NCBI GenBank assembly: GCA_018241665.1
Contig: JAFEDK010000019.1
Coordinates: forward strand, 427,261 to 491,260
Source of the DNA: Pseudomonadota bacterium
GTDB taxonomy: Bacteria > Pseudomonadota > Gammaproteobacteria > Burkholderiales > Rhodocyclaceae
Length of the DNA: 64,000 nucleotides
Direction: 5' to 3'
Positions 45,801 to 53,400 of this stretch are shown piece by piece. The position numbers and the translations under genes were made by a program. Positions within the stretch are counted from its first letter, which is position 1. Every line of letters begins with the position of its first letter. The notes beneath the pieces are model-generated. The model was not told the DNA's origin. It saw only the letters and a list, made by a program, of their open reading frames with translations, and made no database searches.

Positions 45801-47424
45801 GATGCGACGCTTCCTCGATCACGCCGCCGCTCCGCCGCTAGGCGGGATCAAGTCATCGGACATTTCGCTGGCGGTAGCGGCGCCGTCGCGCGTGAGTCCC
45901 TACGAGGTCGCTCCCGACGCGGCGGGGTGCGTCACCCTGACCATTCCGGGCGACGACAAGCTCGCCCATGCAACGGCGTATGCGGTGCGCCCCGTCTCAC
46001 GCTATGCCCACGTCTTGGCGGGCGCGGGGGGCACGGCGCAGGAAGTCACCGAGCGACTCCTGGACAAGACTCGCCCGCCCGACGAGAAGGTGGGCTATGC
46101 CGTGGCTGTGCTGCCGCGTACGGAGCGCATCGAGCCACCTGTGATCCTGGGCAGCGGAATCGTCGAAGGTCAATGGGAACTGGTTCTAGGTCGCCATGCC
46201 GAGGAGGCGATGGCGCATTGGAACCGGCCGCTCTTTGCCCGATTGGGCAAGCCTGCCACGCTTGTGACTCAATTGCGTACGTACCGCACGCCGCGCTGGC
46301 CAGAACGACTCGAACGGCTCGGCGCAGGGGGAACAGTCAGCCTCTATCCCGAACGCAAGGCTGAGCGGCCGCCGGTGCGGCCCGAATGGGAAAACCCGGA
46401 CGACGACCCGGTGCCGATTTCGCACGGTGAGCTTCGGCGTCTTTCTGCGGCGCGCCTGGGGACGCTGGCGCGGGAGCATCCAGGGCTGTGGAAGGGGGCC
46501 GAGGTGCTGGCGTTCACTACACCGCCACCCCAGTACCGCATGGCGGCTCTCGCCGTCGCGCGAGGCGGCATCGTGCTTTCTGAAATCAGCACAGTGGTGC
46601 AGGACGACTTCCCGCGCGAGCCGCTAGTTCCGGCGCTCAAGGAGGCCGGCGCTGCGCTCGCACCCGCACTCAGCATCACACGAGAGAACGGCGCGATGGT
46701 CTTGAAGCTCTCGTATCGACTCGTGTCGCATCACGATCTGACGCCTTCCGGCGCGCGAGAATGGGAAACGGGTGCCAATGCGGACATCGCTTGGTGGCCC
46801 GACCCGGACGTGGTCTACAACGTGATCCACCGTCGGCGAGTCGGCAAGTCGCTCGTCGACGAGGAGGTGGCGGAGATCCGGCTGGTCGCCGAGGCTCCGA
46901 GCGGTCAGGACGCGAAGGATGCGGGTGCCGTGGTGACAAGGACGCGTGGTGGTCGTTGGACAGTGTCGGATGCAATAGAGCCGAGGGTTAAGAGGAGCGA
47001 CTCCCAGACCCGTGCGAACTTCCATCTGACGCTCGGTTTTGGGCTCGATCCCGGAGGCGCGTCGTCGGGAGTCGACACGTTGGGGTTAACGGAAGAGGAG
47101 ACCACGCACGCCGCCTTCGCCGAGTTGGTCGACGCGTGCCGCCCATTTGCGACTGTCGTGGATGGTCTCATGACCATCACCGGCTTGCCGACCGAAGCCG
47201 AAGCTGAGGTGCTCGCGGAAGTGGCGCATCCACTTGCCGAGAAGGATTCGCGCGTGTGGCAATCACTTGTTCGGCGCACCAAGGCTGGCGCGGACTCGTT
47301 GATGTTGCGCGCCGTCGATGGACGCGCCGGTGCAGGCATAGATGCCGATGGCCTTCCGGTACCGCCATCGGTGGCGCTGATCGAGATCGAGTGGCCGAAG
47401 TTCGTTAACAAGCTGGTGAGTTGA
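36883..47424 (+). CDS. Giant uncharacterised protein, 3513 residues, strand-rich
   Basis: One uninterrupted frame of 10.5 kb from ATG 36883, with GGGAG upstream. There is no signal peptide (MTRAVKIPGLGNAHAVVVMEG). Residues 1 to about 1550 are long series of alternating polar and hydrophobic residues typical of beta strands, for example GYDTYGFLGEGEVDIPGWGS. Around 1435-1535 there is a dense stretch (LSWRLQGSLVYGLVSL, MIRIGFSFSVHFSAAIEL, ISVSVFGCSLGVFVGFSF). This recalls giant DUF6603-like proteins, but the match is by eye and weak. The second half has mixed composition and no enzyme motif that I can find. It is followed 14 bp later by another giant gene. Function unknown. Confidence 0.8.
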   Translation: MTRAVKIPGLGNAHAVVVMEGELSEGFFEPLAATVTGSTGAVLRCDMPEGVRIPEWAIDTTQEPFELSKARVRTALAGPLDLATRKLRSQLLDSLRRLESVRVSWDAEQPFCGATIRAEGEAKFFLSRWLVDAGQPDDALRAEFSFRVTGGVNGGPASLRATAALTLALTADIPKLRFGSDDLNFSFPEVDFPDLDLRNPFRATMLDGPCVSRLIERLGQLAQGTGITAEVTCKDVEGSEFVADLSGGTPNCALVKKGENPIQWADPAALLGQLATFDVDFQGTAPTKAAIKRARLALVDGKLVHEGAIQAAVDLPLVAEKEGRLGAFQWRIRNLRTRLEGIATAEDRALVAKLHFERLRVWLTDDPTAALELEVKVELTPSGARLTYLKLIDPTELELLQGVANALARGVRNVATIAANLKGIPTVDLRRLLEILGKFAAAVVRQAYIVGNAIADAANEAGRMIGSMLDAIGEAIKSFLEMLRDFVPDGAPVSDVDVQVTLSLDPFEILQILVLRKASEGAKELEKAGLFLKLHAGWQPGLLIDLSANPGAYVVAAWPGDPAGGKPPLVTLATDLWLESAEKTVTHTPDADPASGARPQSRLIEINAVHEDGASPLVVLVAGVCRGEAVFLRSLPRPPSNATGGLAVADGPPIFQDLGDAIGVDAKFAVDRILPLLGMGETGETEASPSGGFLEKLKSGIGQVVSVKSYSGKFHPKEFEIDGNLELDVKAAGISTTVALKLGLSLKTLRAKLAGPTSLGLASKRIEEDALGLTWIVEQKDDDKRKKNIEVEMFKLGFSGGESFFELGPEARMQLRFGGLSSDGEGVVFNVTTFRVGRRGVDITAQAGDKSVRLNGLDVPFRFTSGKFVMRASRLVEASVTGRGALPPALIGEADCTLALAFVQGADGIELQSGKVEIDKKGEPIVCHSTRFTLTVNDLDVGIQKDAGAWHFYFLVTGSLRFTPKAGEFEGGLLGFLKDIEINLERAPLTGDARVLSKHVSFQKALSPKKTFNLFNLFTFELRGFGFHPASPRFDGKPAINLSGQIKFAEIGDVMQPKIDFHGLWIAPPKDGEALPRISAEGLGLDLQLAGAIKIRGSVLAVDPSTRTVEGRDFAPPGYDTYGFLGEGEVDIPGWGSMQASLGFLEVEKKATGDRYKAFFVYLQKDKLAVQIPTGFWTFYMREAGFGFGFRYTLAGIRDADTATSPAQLIRVLDDVSRRQGDLARYAAWSPDTNPEANRFTLALRAAVQAYPAQKVYNDAREEKAENPFFFDVIVALRSDLTLLASMRGYLGVNYADFRANKDNFRERPGLQGYLYISAPRQELLARMIANSRGFIGERFPGLQTGQILRRAVESVDWSSTLYIRPGLFHYEMGWPDQLSVRLVDTNNMKVSLRGGMIFRAAEDGLLWGYNIEADAWLRFGGSVGSDIGVAAEASMQARFVARLIAYLSWRLQGSLVYGLVSLDATLAFSVRAWMKINLRFTSFMIRIGFSFSVHFSAAIELAVGTDGVGGRADARISVSVFGCSLGVFVGFSFNDGALESARARVQRFMAMSITADEPAQTPIEQAKTGERLANEAADRKEASTVLQPAGQSTQPVVDAAGNPSIEYPKGTGRTIGPTNFWLVMHASAGCIDKACALLVPREASADEFGGFYAAPQRNTPIAHTLYVSPTIPPEILEDVRILDAQGNLHVLVIGANPTKANWEAPIPMDEGGQPYSLGDLCDQCFITNVRWDDGGSGPVSVSWGWQEPKGLRVSGKHEKPQGTERERNLHRDTLQKQQALVAMQRPADERAYQGRSTVMTMFLDQFVSFAMQGKRPDDHAHVLDLGLMFTGSSQNLERLADYLEVQKAEVDPAAANGKVEALNPMDTWFTRQDPVFAQPRSEIGATGPRLDWDLSLPGGLKGVDPDHFLLQYEIVRTIESIEFTPHVMRVKPASTMGGVRGDAVQLLKPDWQFVDDLADLGEDWRHALLPPRNEQEALRAAHAWMKLALDADVTITYSVTPVDIAGTRGLPRSFALTVDKPRPAVRPAKAEIRVVQDVRGMQPHQEKDTTPNDLQVFVGLDDSAWGGDNPITIDGIQYEVKREYRLYVEHENVLPAGSFGSDGLTDRLRGFGGERAVALAIERAMAESGNLSQITFSSKDLVDARGDASGKPFAEYIQSVVEADAAERNRLPLWTRLGGASVEGTHAVYPGLLRALWAENGERIASRLWLRTEIAFYGTSGSEAYRLASLPVEMPLSLAIRNSPKTKPAVPVQTLAVLQPQSFEWPVDLRFPPLQQGHVRVHTGFLHVMAPQGRATLAQWAASKLPDAVNMLRDPARRTLTVLEFDAMPALQPGVAQLHRSSVAGYDVHALDLDDLAPLDSAPGDLGSVRSAWMRARRVAHVKLLSEDAAGLTPATNADWLGWQASYPSETWRAKPGTHRNQVRSGWYSASESLPQFATRLPRLRLFPHTVDTWVDELLLGGQPERITAQMTVMAGSRAMTTLEGSEELGPVTAETLVPLQQVPWSNATPGQFLCASGARFNAACLRYLLLCLCRPVFKDKQRKAIAAWQQDVRALEGLSLVVSASIGGKDTASVSIPLQFDSPLHGVLEETIAQLSWAVRETDRGFPALYRRYAVTVQAPPAVDARDLGQYLNATASSTDPYGWGVLQGLGCATTIRLFDLTKARHERPTVLAERCNEVLSSVIKRWLAAMSEESPDGVLGQPFAEVMLRPGANCVARSFDGLAGRAEAALPTSIDDRALSMIQLSLRPKPTQGWQYLALAIPAMDGERFNPPIPPQAKVRQLVVELDLMADDVVDLAIAGQTATTRLDKPGKCNLAVAQSMSRVRGPGGFTAPAVTLFIRRESGRKGLQNIVIRYRAMTEETVEAPDELVSPRPSRVGQSVLEMPQGDAAVITNLEAPGDGEDGFGYEPYGFFEPQGADVWVARTAVTPTRPEFDAVRSLREQLLAVAPEMTLPQTQAEWKTVMPQYLEWMRRFLDHAAAPPLGGIKSSDISLAVAAPSRVSPYEVAPDAAGCVTLTIPGDDKLAHATAYAVRPVSRYAHVLAGAGGTAQEVTERLLDKTRPPDEKVGYAVAVLPRTERIEPPVILGSGIVEGQWELVLGRHAEEAMAHWNRPLFARLGKPATLVTQLRTYRTPRWPERLERLGAGGTVSLYPERKAERPPVRPEWENPDDDPVPISHGELRRLSAARLGTLAREHPGLWKGAEVLAFTTPPPQYRMAALAVARGGIVLSEISTVVQDDFPREPLVPALKEAGAALAPALSITRENGAMVLKLSYRLVSHHDLTPSGAREWETGANADIAWWPDPDVVYNVIHRRRVGKSLVDEEVAEIRLVAEAPSGQDAKDAGAVVTRTRGGRWTVSDAIEPRVKRSDSQTRANFHLTLGFGLDPGGASSGVDTLGLTEEETTHAAFAELVDACRPFATVVDGLMTITGLPTEAEAEVLAEVAHPLAEKDSRVWQSLVRRTKAGADSLMLRAVDGRAGAGIDADGLPVPPSVALIEIEWPKFVNKLVS

Positions 47425-47438
47425 GGGAGAAAGCGTTC

Positions 47439-50400
47439 ATGGCAAACGAAGCGCTCCGCTACGTCGTACTTCGCGGGCCTCAATGGTCCGACGGCCAGCC
47501 GCTGTGGCAGATTGAGCTCTCCGCGCCCAAGCTGAAGAGGCTGGAAGGTGAAGACCTCACCCGCGTCGTCAATCAGCTCGAAGACCGCATCTTCCCGCTT
47601 CGCATGCTGCAGACCGACGCGCTCGTGGGACCAGGCGGCCCGGACGAGCTGTTCCGCAGACCGCATGTCGTAGCAATGCACGTCATCGGCGGCCATTCGA
47701 AGGAACCCTACGAGTCCGAACTCATAAAAGCGCATAGCAATGCGGACGAGCACTACCTGGATCGTGGCTATCCAAAGGGATTCGAGGAGTACCGGAACGC
47801 GAGTTCCTCAGATTTGCTACAGCTGTATCGAACACCCGAAGCGCTCAGCTTGGTGGCCCCGGAAGCCGGAGGGACGCTCGCCAGAAGCAAGCGCACGGTC
47901 TTCGCGGAGCTGCGCTGGAAGAGACGCGCTCCTTACGTTAGGCGAGACATGCCAACGTACTGGTACACCATGGGTGCCGCAGCCAGCGGTGACCTGCCGT
48001 CCCAAGGTGCCGGAGAAAGGGGCGACGCACAATTCCAGCACGTCATAGCTGAACCCCTGTTGGCGCCCGGAGAGGACTGGCCCGGCAAGGATGCCGACAT
48101 CCGCCTGCCCGCATTCGGTTTGCTCGCTGGCGCGGTATCCCTCGCGGTCGCGCATGGCGGTCTGCCTTGGCTCGGAACCCTACAACCCACGGCCCCGCCC
48201 AGACGAGGCCCGCTGAAGATTTCCCGTTACCCGGTGCGGCTCGTGCCCGACGGCATCGAGTTGCGCACGTCCGTAAACTTTCTCGGAAGAGGGGCACTCG
48301 AGGGATGGTTCCATCTGGGTATCGGGCACGAAGCAGAGGAAGAGTTTCTGGTGCTCACCCTGCTCCCGGAGCGCACGCGCGAAGCAAGCACACCCGAACG
48401 TGACTTGCTCGGCGCCTGGCAGGCGGCCTGGAAGGCGGCCATGCCCGCACCCGGTACTGAGGAGGCGTTACAGGGCTTTCGTGTGGCCGCCGACTTCTCG
48501 ACGGTGCCATCGCTTCGCTGGCGCATCCCCGCTCTTAAGGGCGCGGCAGCGCCAGAGGACGACCTTGTGCCGGGCAACTCCACGCTGTGGGGGCCCAAAA
48601 TCGATGCAGACCTCGGGTCGCTCCCCGTTGACATTCCGGCGAGCGCGATGCGCGTCGAGCTTTTGAGTCCGGCCGGTCCCGGCGGTGTAGACGGTGTCGT
48701 GACTACCGGCGGTGGCTACTTCCGACTAGGCACGAAGGTGGCCATGCAGACGAACCTGCCAAGTGCCGGCGCTACGGATCGCAGGTTTGAAACGTGGCGT
48801 GAGAAGGCCGCTAAGAATTCGCTCATCCTCTGTTGGGCAAGCCCTGCTCAAAAGCAGAGGCCTCAATCATTCTGGATGGTTGACTCGCGTGACAGCGAGT
48901 CTGATGTGAGGCTGGAGAATGAAGGTTCGGAAGCCTACCTTTGCGCATACAACCCGACACTGTTGGCGGAGCGGTTGAGGCAGATCTACGGAATGTCCGC
49001 TCCGGGAACTGACGGGGACGACCGTGAATTGCTGCCCGCCTTCGTGCCGCTGCGCGATGGCTGGCTGCAAGTGCAGGTGCCGAACGTACCACCTGACGAC
49101 CCCACGAAAGACGGTTTGGATGCCACGGCCCTGGCCCGCGCGCGCCAGAACGTCCTGAGCGGCTTCCTGCGATTTGGCAACGCGAGCCAGTTGCCGCCGC
49201 TCTATTCAGCGTACGAGAAACTGCCGCCACGAATGGTGGCAGAAGCTCCGTGGCTGGTCACGCTGGAGGCCGCCGAACGTCTGCGCATCGCCATCGAGAT
49301 AGGAAAGGCCCCCCTGTCCGGACTAGCCGTGACCGACAACCCGGAGCTGTCGATGAGAGGTCTGTTGTGGCTGTCCTCAGATCGGCCCGATGCGCTCGAG
49401 GCGATCCCGCGACTAGGCGCAGGTCCTGGGGCCTTCATTGACGTGCCACTGGATCGACTCGACAAGGAAACGATCCAAGACTCGAGGCGCAATCTCCAGA
49501 TCGGCCTGACGAAACTGTCCCTGCACGTCGACAGGCAGGCCGTTTCGCGCACCGGACTGCACATGTCGCTGGCGCTCAGCGAAGCCAGCGGCGAACACGT
49601 CGTGCGTTGGCAGCGCCATCCGCTCATGCCACTGGCTGCGATCATGCCGCTCACGCGATCTGCGCGCTCGGCGGTGAGGCCACTCGAAAGTCGCGACCTA
49701 GTTCCCTTCATCGCGACGAAGACGGTCGTCGGTTCGCTGCAACCTTTGGCGGACCTGACCTGGCAGGCTGGGGAATCGTTGCCGCGAATGCAGCCTGGAT
49801 GGAACTACGAGCTGGCGACGGAACCCGCGGTGATGCGCGATATACCGCAGCCCGATGATTCGACCCGCTGCCGGCTCTCTTGGGCGGCCTTCGGCGTCCC
49901 AGGCTGCGAGTTGGTGCCGCGCAAGGGGGGCGATGGCCCGTGGGACATCGTCGCCGCGTCGCGCTTCGACCTGCCCGTCAATGACGAAGCCTTCGCAACG
50001 GCCACCCTGCCGCCGAGCATGCTGTCGGCCGAGGAACAGGCCCGGCTTCTCGCCCCGCCTTCAGTCACCGCGCTCGATTGGGGCGCACTCGTGGCGTTTT
50101 GGGGAGAGCAACAGCGTCTGCTCCAACTCTCACGTGTCGCGCACAGCTACCTCGCGGAGTTCAGATCCTTGGGGCAGACGCAGCCCTTAGATGTGGACGA
50201 CCTCGTGGGCGGCCGGAAATGGAAGTTGGCGTCCCTGGATTTCTCGGTACCGGGTGCCGGATCGGCATTGCCGTACGGCGCGATGCTCGTCGGAGCCGAA
50301 ACCTGGAGCGGAAACCGCGCGCTGCTCGGATTCAGCGGTCGGCTCGGCGTGACTGCCGACAGCTCGCTCGAACCTGCGTCCGTCGCGTCGCCGAAGACCA

Positions 50401-53400
50401 TCGACGTCGTCGGCTACAGCCCGGGGTCGTTTCTGAACGGCGGGTTCCTGCGCGACGCGCGTGGTGTCGGAACGGCTCCACTGGAGGTACTCCAGGGCGG
50501 GCTCGTACGTTGGCGCGCCATCGACTCGCGCGCGGCCGAACTCGTGGGCCGCATGAGTCTCGCGAGGCCGATCGATATTGCATCCGGTCCGGCGAACCTC
50601 AAGCTCTGGTTCAAGGACTTGCCGATCGATGCGCAAGGGAACTACATCGCCGATGCGGGACGCTTGAGTCCAGCAGCCTGGCAGGACGGTGAGTTGGAGC
50701 GGCGGGGCGTCGAATGGCGCCTCGTGGCGCGAGGCGACACCAAGGGCTTTGAGATGGGAGATGACACTGTCCCCTTCTTCGGACTGCGCCTTAGACCGTT
50801 GCGTCTGGAGTCCATGCAGATCGAGATGGATCGCGAGCAGCCCGCCACGAATCTCCCGCTGAATGTCTCGTTGCTGGCCGAGCTGATCCTCGGGCCGCGC
50901 AAGGAAGACGTGGGTGACGGCGGCAACATCGTGCGTATCGACATGAAGAGGAGCGATGCGCGACTCGCCATCCACAGCATCCAACTCTTCGGCCAGCGAG
51001 TGCTGCACTTTCCGGTCTCCCTTGTCGGCGACGTGGAGGATGCCGCTCGGGAAGCCCGGCTCGACGTGGATGTCGAGTCCATTGACTGGGACGAGGAAGT
51101 GCAGGAGGTCGTTCTGAAGGACGTGTCGCTCGCCTTCGATTTCCTCGGTTCGCGTGTGACGCTAAAGGGTGTCGAGTCAGTGTCGGCGCCGGGGCCGGTG
51201 CCGGGGACTATGGCCATTGTCTTCACCTGGCAGGGGGCCGCCGCGTCCCCGGCGCGTCTCGCGATGCGGAGGGCGCGCCTGTGCGTGGGCGCGAGCTCCC
51301 AGCTCCGCCTGCGTCATGAATTGAGCATCGCGCCTGGCGGCGCTCCCGGGCTGGGTGCACCAGTCGCAGTGACGGCGGTGGAGGCGTGGGGGTCCGGCGG
51401 TAGTGATGACTGGCCAACGGATCTCGAGCCCGGTTGCTCCGTTCGTGTTCTCAACGTGAGCGCACCGGGGAGATTCACGGCGGGGCCGCGTTCCTTCGCC
51501 GTGGATAGCAGCGCAAAGGCGGAGGACGGCATCAGCGCGCTGCTGCCCGGTTTCCCGGCAGGCGGCGCGTTCGAATTCGGTATGTTGGCCGCCGTCGGCG
51601 ACTTCAGCGACGCTAGCGTCTCGTTGGGCGCCGGCAGCCTTTCGGGTGCCGTCGAGTGGTCCAAGGTCGATCCTGATCAGACGCTGCAGCTCGAATCGAT
51701 CCGCTTCGAAGCGGGGAATGGCCTGCGGGGCGAAACACCGGTTGGCTGGCAGGGCAGGCTGCTGCTGAGTGGCGATGTGGTGGGAACCAGCTCGATCGCG
51801 TGGCCCGCGATCGACCTCGGGACGGGCGCCTCCATCCCAATGCCTCCGGTAGACACGACGATCACGCCGGTGGAGCGGGTCAGGGGCGTCTGGTATCGCC
51901 ATACGGTCACCTGGTTGCTGCGCAACCACGAGATGCCGTTTGCCGTCGCCGCCGGACTTTGCGAACGCGACGACGCGGTCTGGAGCGTGGTTGCCTTGGC
52001 GCGGCACAAGCTCATGCGTGTGGCCGAACGCGGTGACGAGCTGGAGGCGCTCGTCTTCTCGTCGGTAGATACGTTGACGCTGGCCCCCATGCGAGTTTTC
52101 GCGCCACCCTGGCCGGCGGGCGGCCGTGCGGCAGATCTCCAGGCGTCGAGCACCTTCGCCGCCCGCTACGTGACGGGGGCCGACAACAAGCCCGATCCGG
52201 GCATGGCGTGGCCGGGCAGAGGCGGAGTCGGTTCGGTGCTGCAGGGTTTTGGCGGCGAGCACTTCCGCAAGGCCTTCTACGCACATGGCGGGGCCAGCGA
52301 CGGGCAGTCGCTGGTCATCGTCGCGGGTTTTTTGGGACTCGTCACGTTGCCGGGCGTCGACGCCGCACCGCTGCTGCGCCTGCCAACGCTGGTCGCGCTG
52401 GAAGGAACCTTTCGACCGACCGATGGCATCCCGCCGATCCAGCAGGACGCGGACGTATCTGTGAAGGTCGCGTGGGTGGATGGTGTCGCCGCTTCGGACG
52501 TCGTCGTGCCATGGCGCGCTGCCGTCACCACGGTCACCGCGGCGCACGCGGACTTGGAATCCGCGATGGACGCTGGCATACGCAGGCCGCCTCCAGCCCT
52601 GCGTGCCGAACGGCTTTTCAACGCGATCCTCGTCGAGCAATGCTTCCCGGTTGCTCTCGACGCATCGCACGGTTTGGCGCACACGCCGTATTTCATCGCG
52701 TCGATGGTCTCGCTCGCTCGCGTCCTGGCGCATGTCCACGAGCGCAAGACCGATCAGCCTGATGTCTCGGTCGCTTCGCTGTCGGTGCTGTCACGCGTCT
52801 CGCTCGTGCGAGCTTCCGGGAAGGCTCACCGAAAGGGCGCCGCGGCCGTACTGCAGGCTTCGCGGGGACAGACAGACTCCAGTCCGATGCCGCCACGTCC
52901 ACCGGGGCGACTGCTGGTAGTGGGCGATGACCTCACGAGCAGCCCCTGGCTATCGGGCGAGGTGGGTACGGAAGCCGACGGGCGCGTGGCCACCGTCGCG
53001 ACGGAACTGCACAAGCGGCCTCGTATAGCTCTCGTGCGTGATGCCCAAGGCAAGCACACGCCCGTCGGACTGCCGCAACGGCAGCTCCGCCCTCCCGTGC
53101 GTCGTACGCCAGATCTGCTGTATGCGGATGTCGCTCGGGGCTACATGCTCGAGCCCGAAGAAGACATGCTGATGGCCGGCGCAGAGGAGGGCTGGACGGG
53201 TTCCTTGCGCGATCTCGCGAGTGGTATCGCTGCGATGGGGCGTGTGGCGGCACTACCGGCGCAGGCCCGAGGTGGTACCGGTGGCGGGCTCGCCGTCTGG
53301 CATACGCAGCAGCGTGTGCCAATCTACCTGCCCATCGCGTCCACTATTCAGTCCGAACCTATCGCGTGGATGGACCCTAGCAGCGCGCGCACGCGTGTTC

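Noticed and set aside
51177-52739. Minus-strand open frame of 520 residues inside the second giant gene
   Set aside because: Composition is Arg/His/Gly-rich, as expected from the complement of a GC-rich gene. The plus-strand frame is continuous through it with a good ribosome-binding site at its start.
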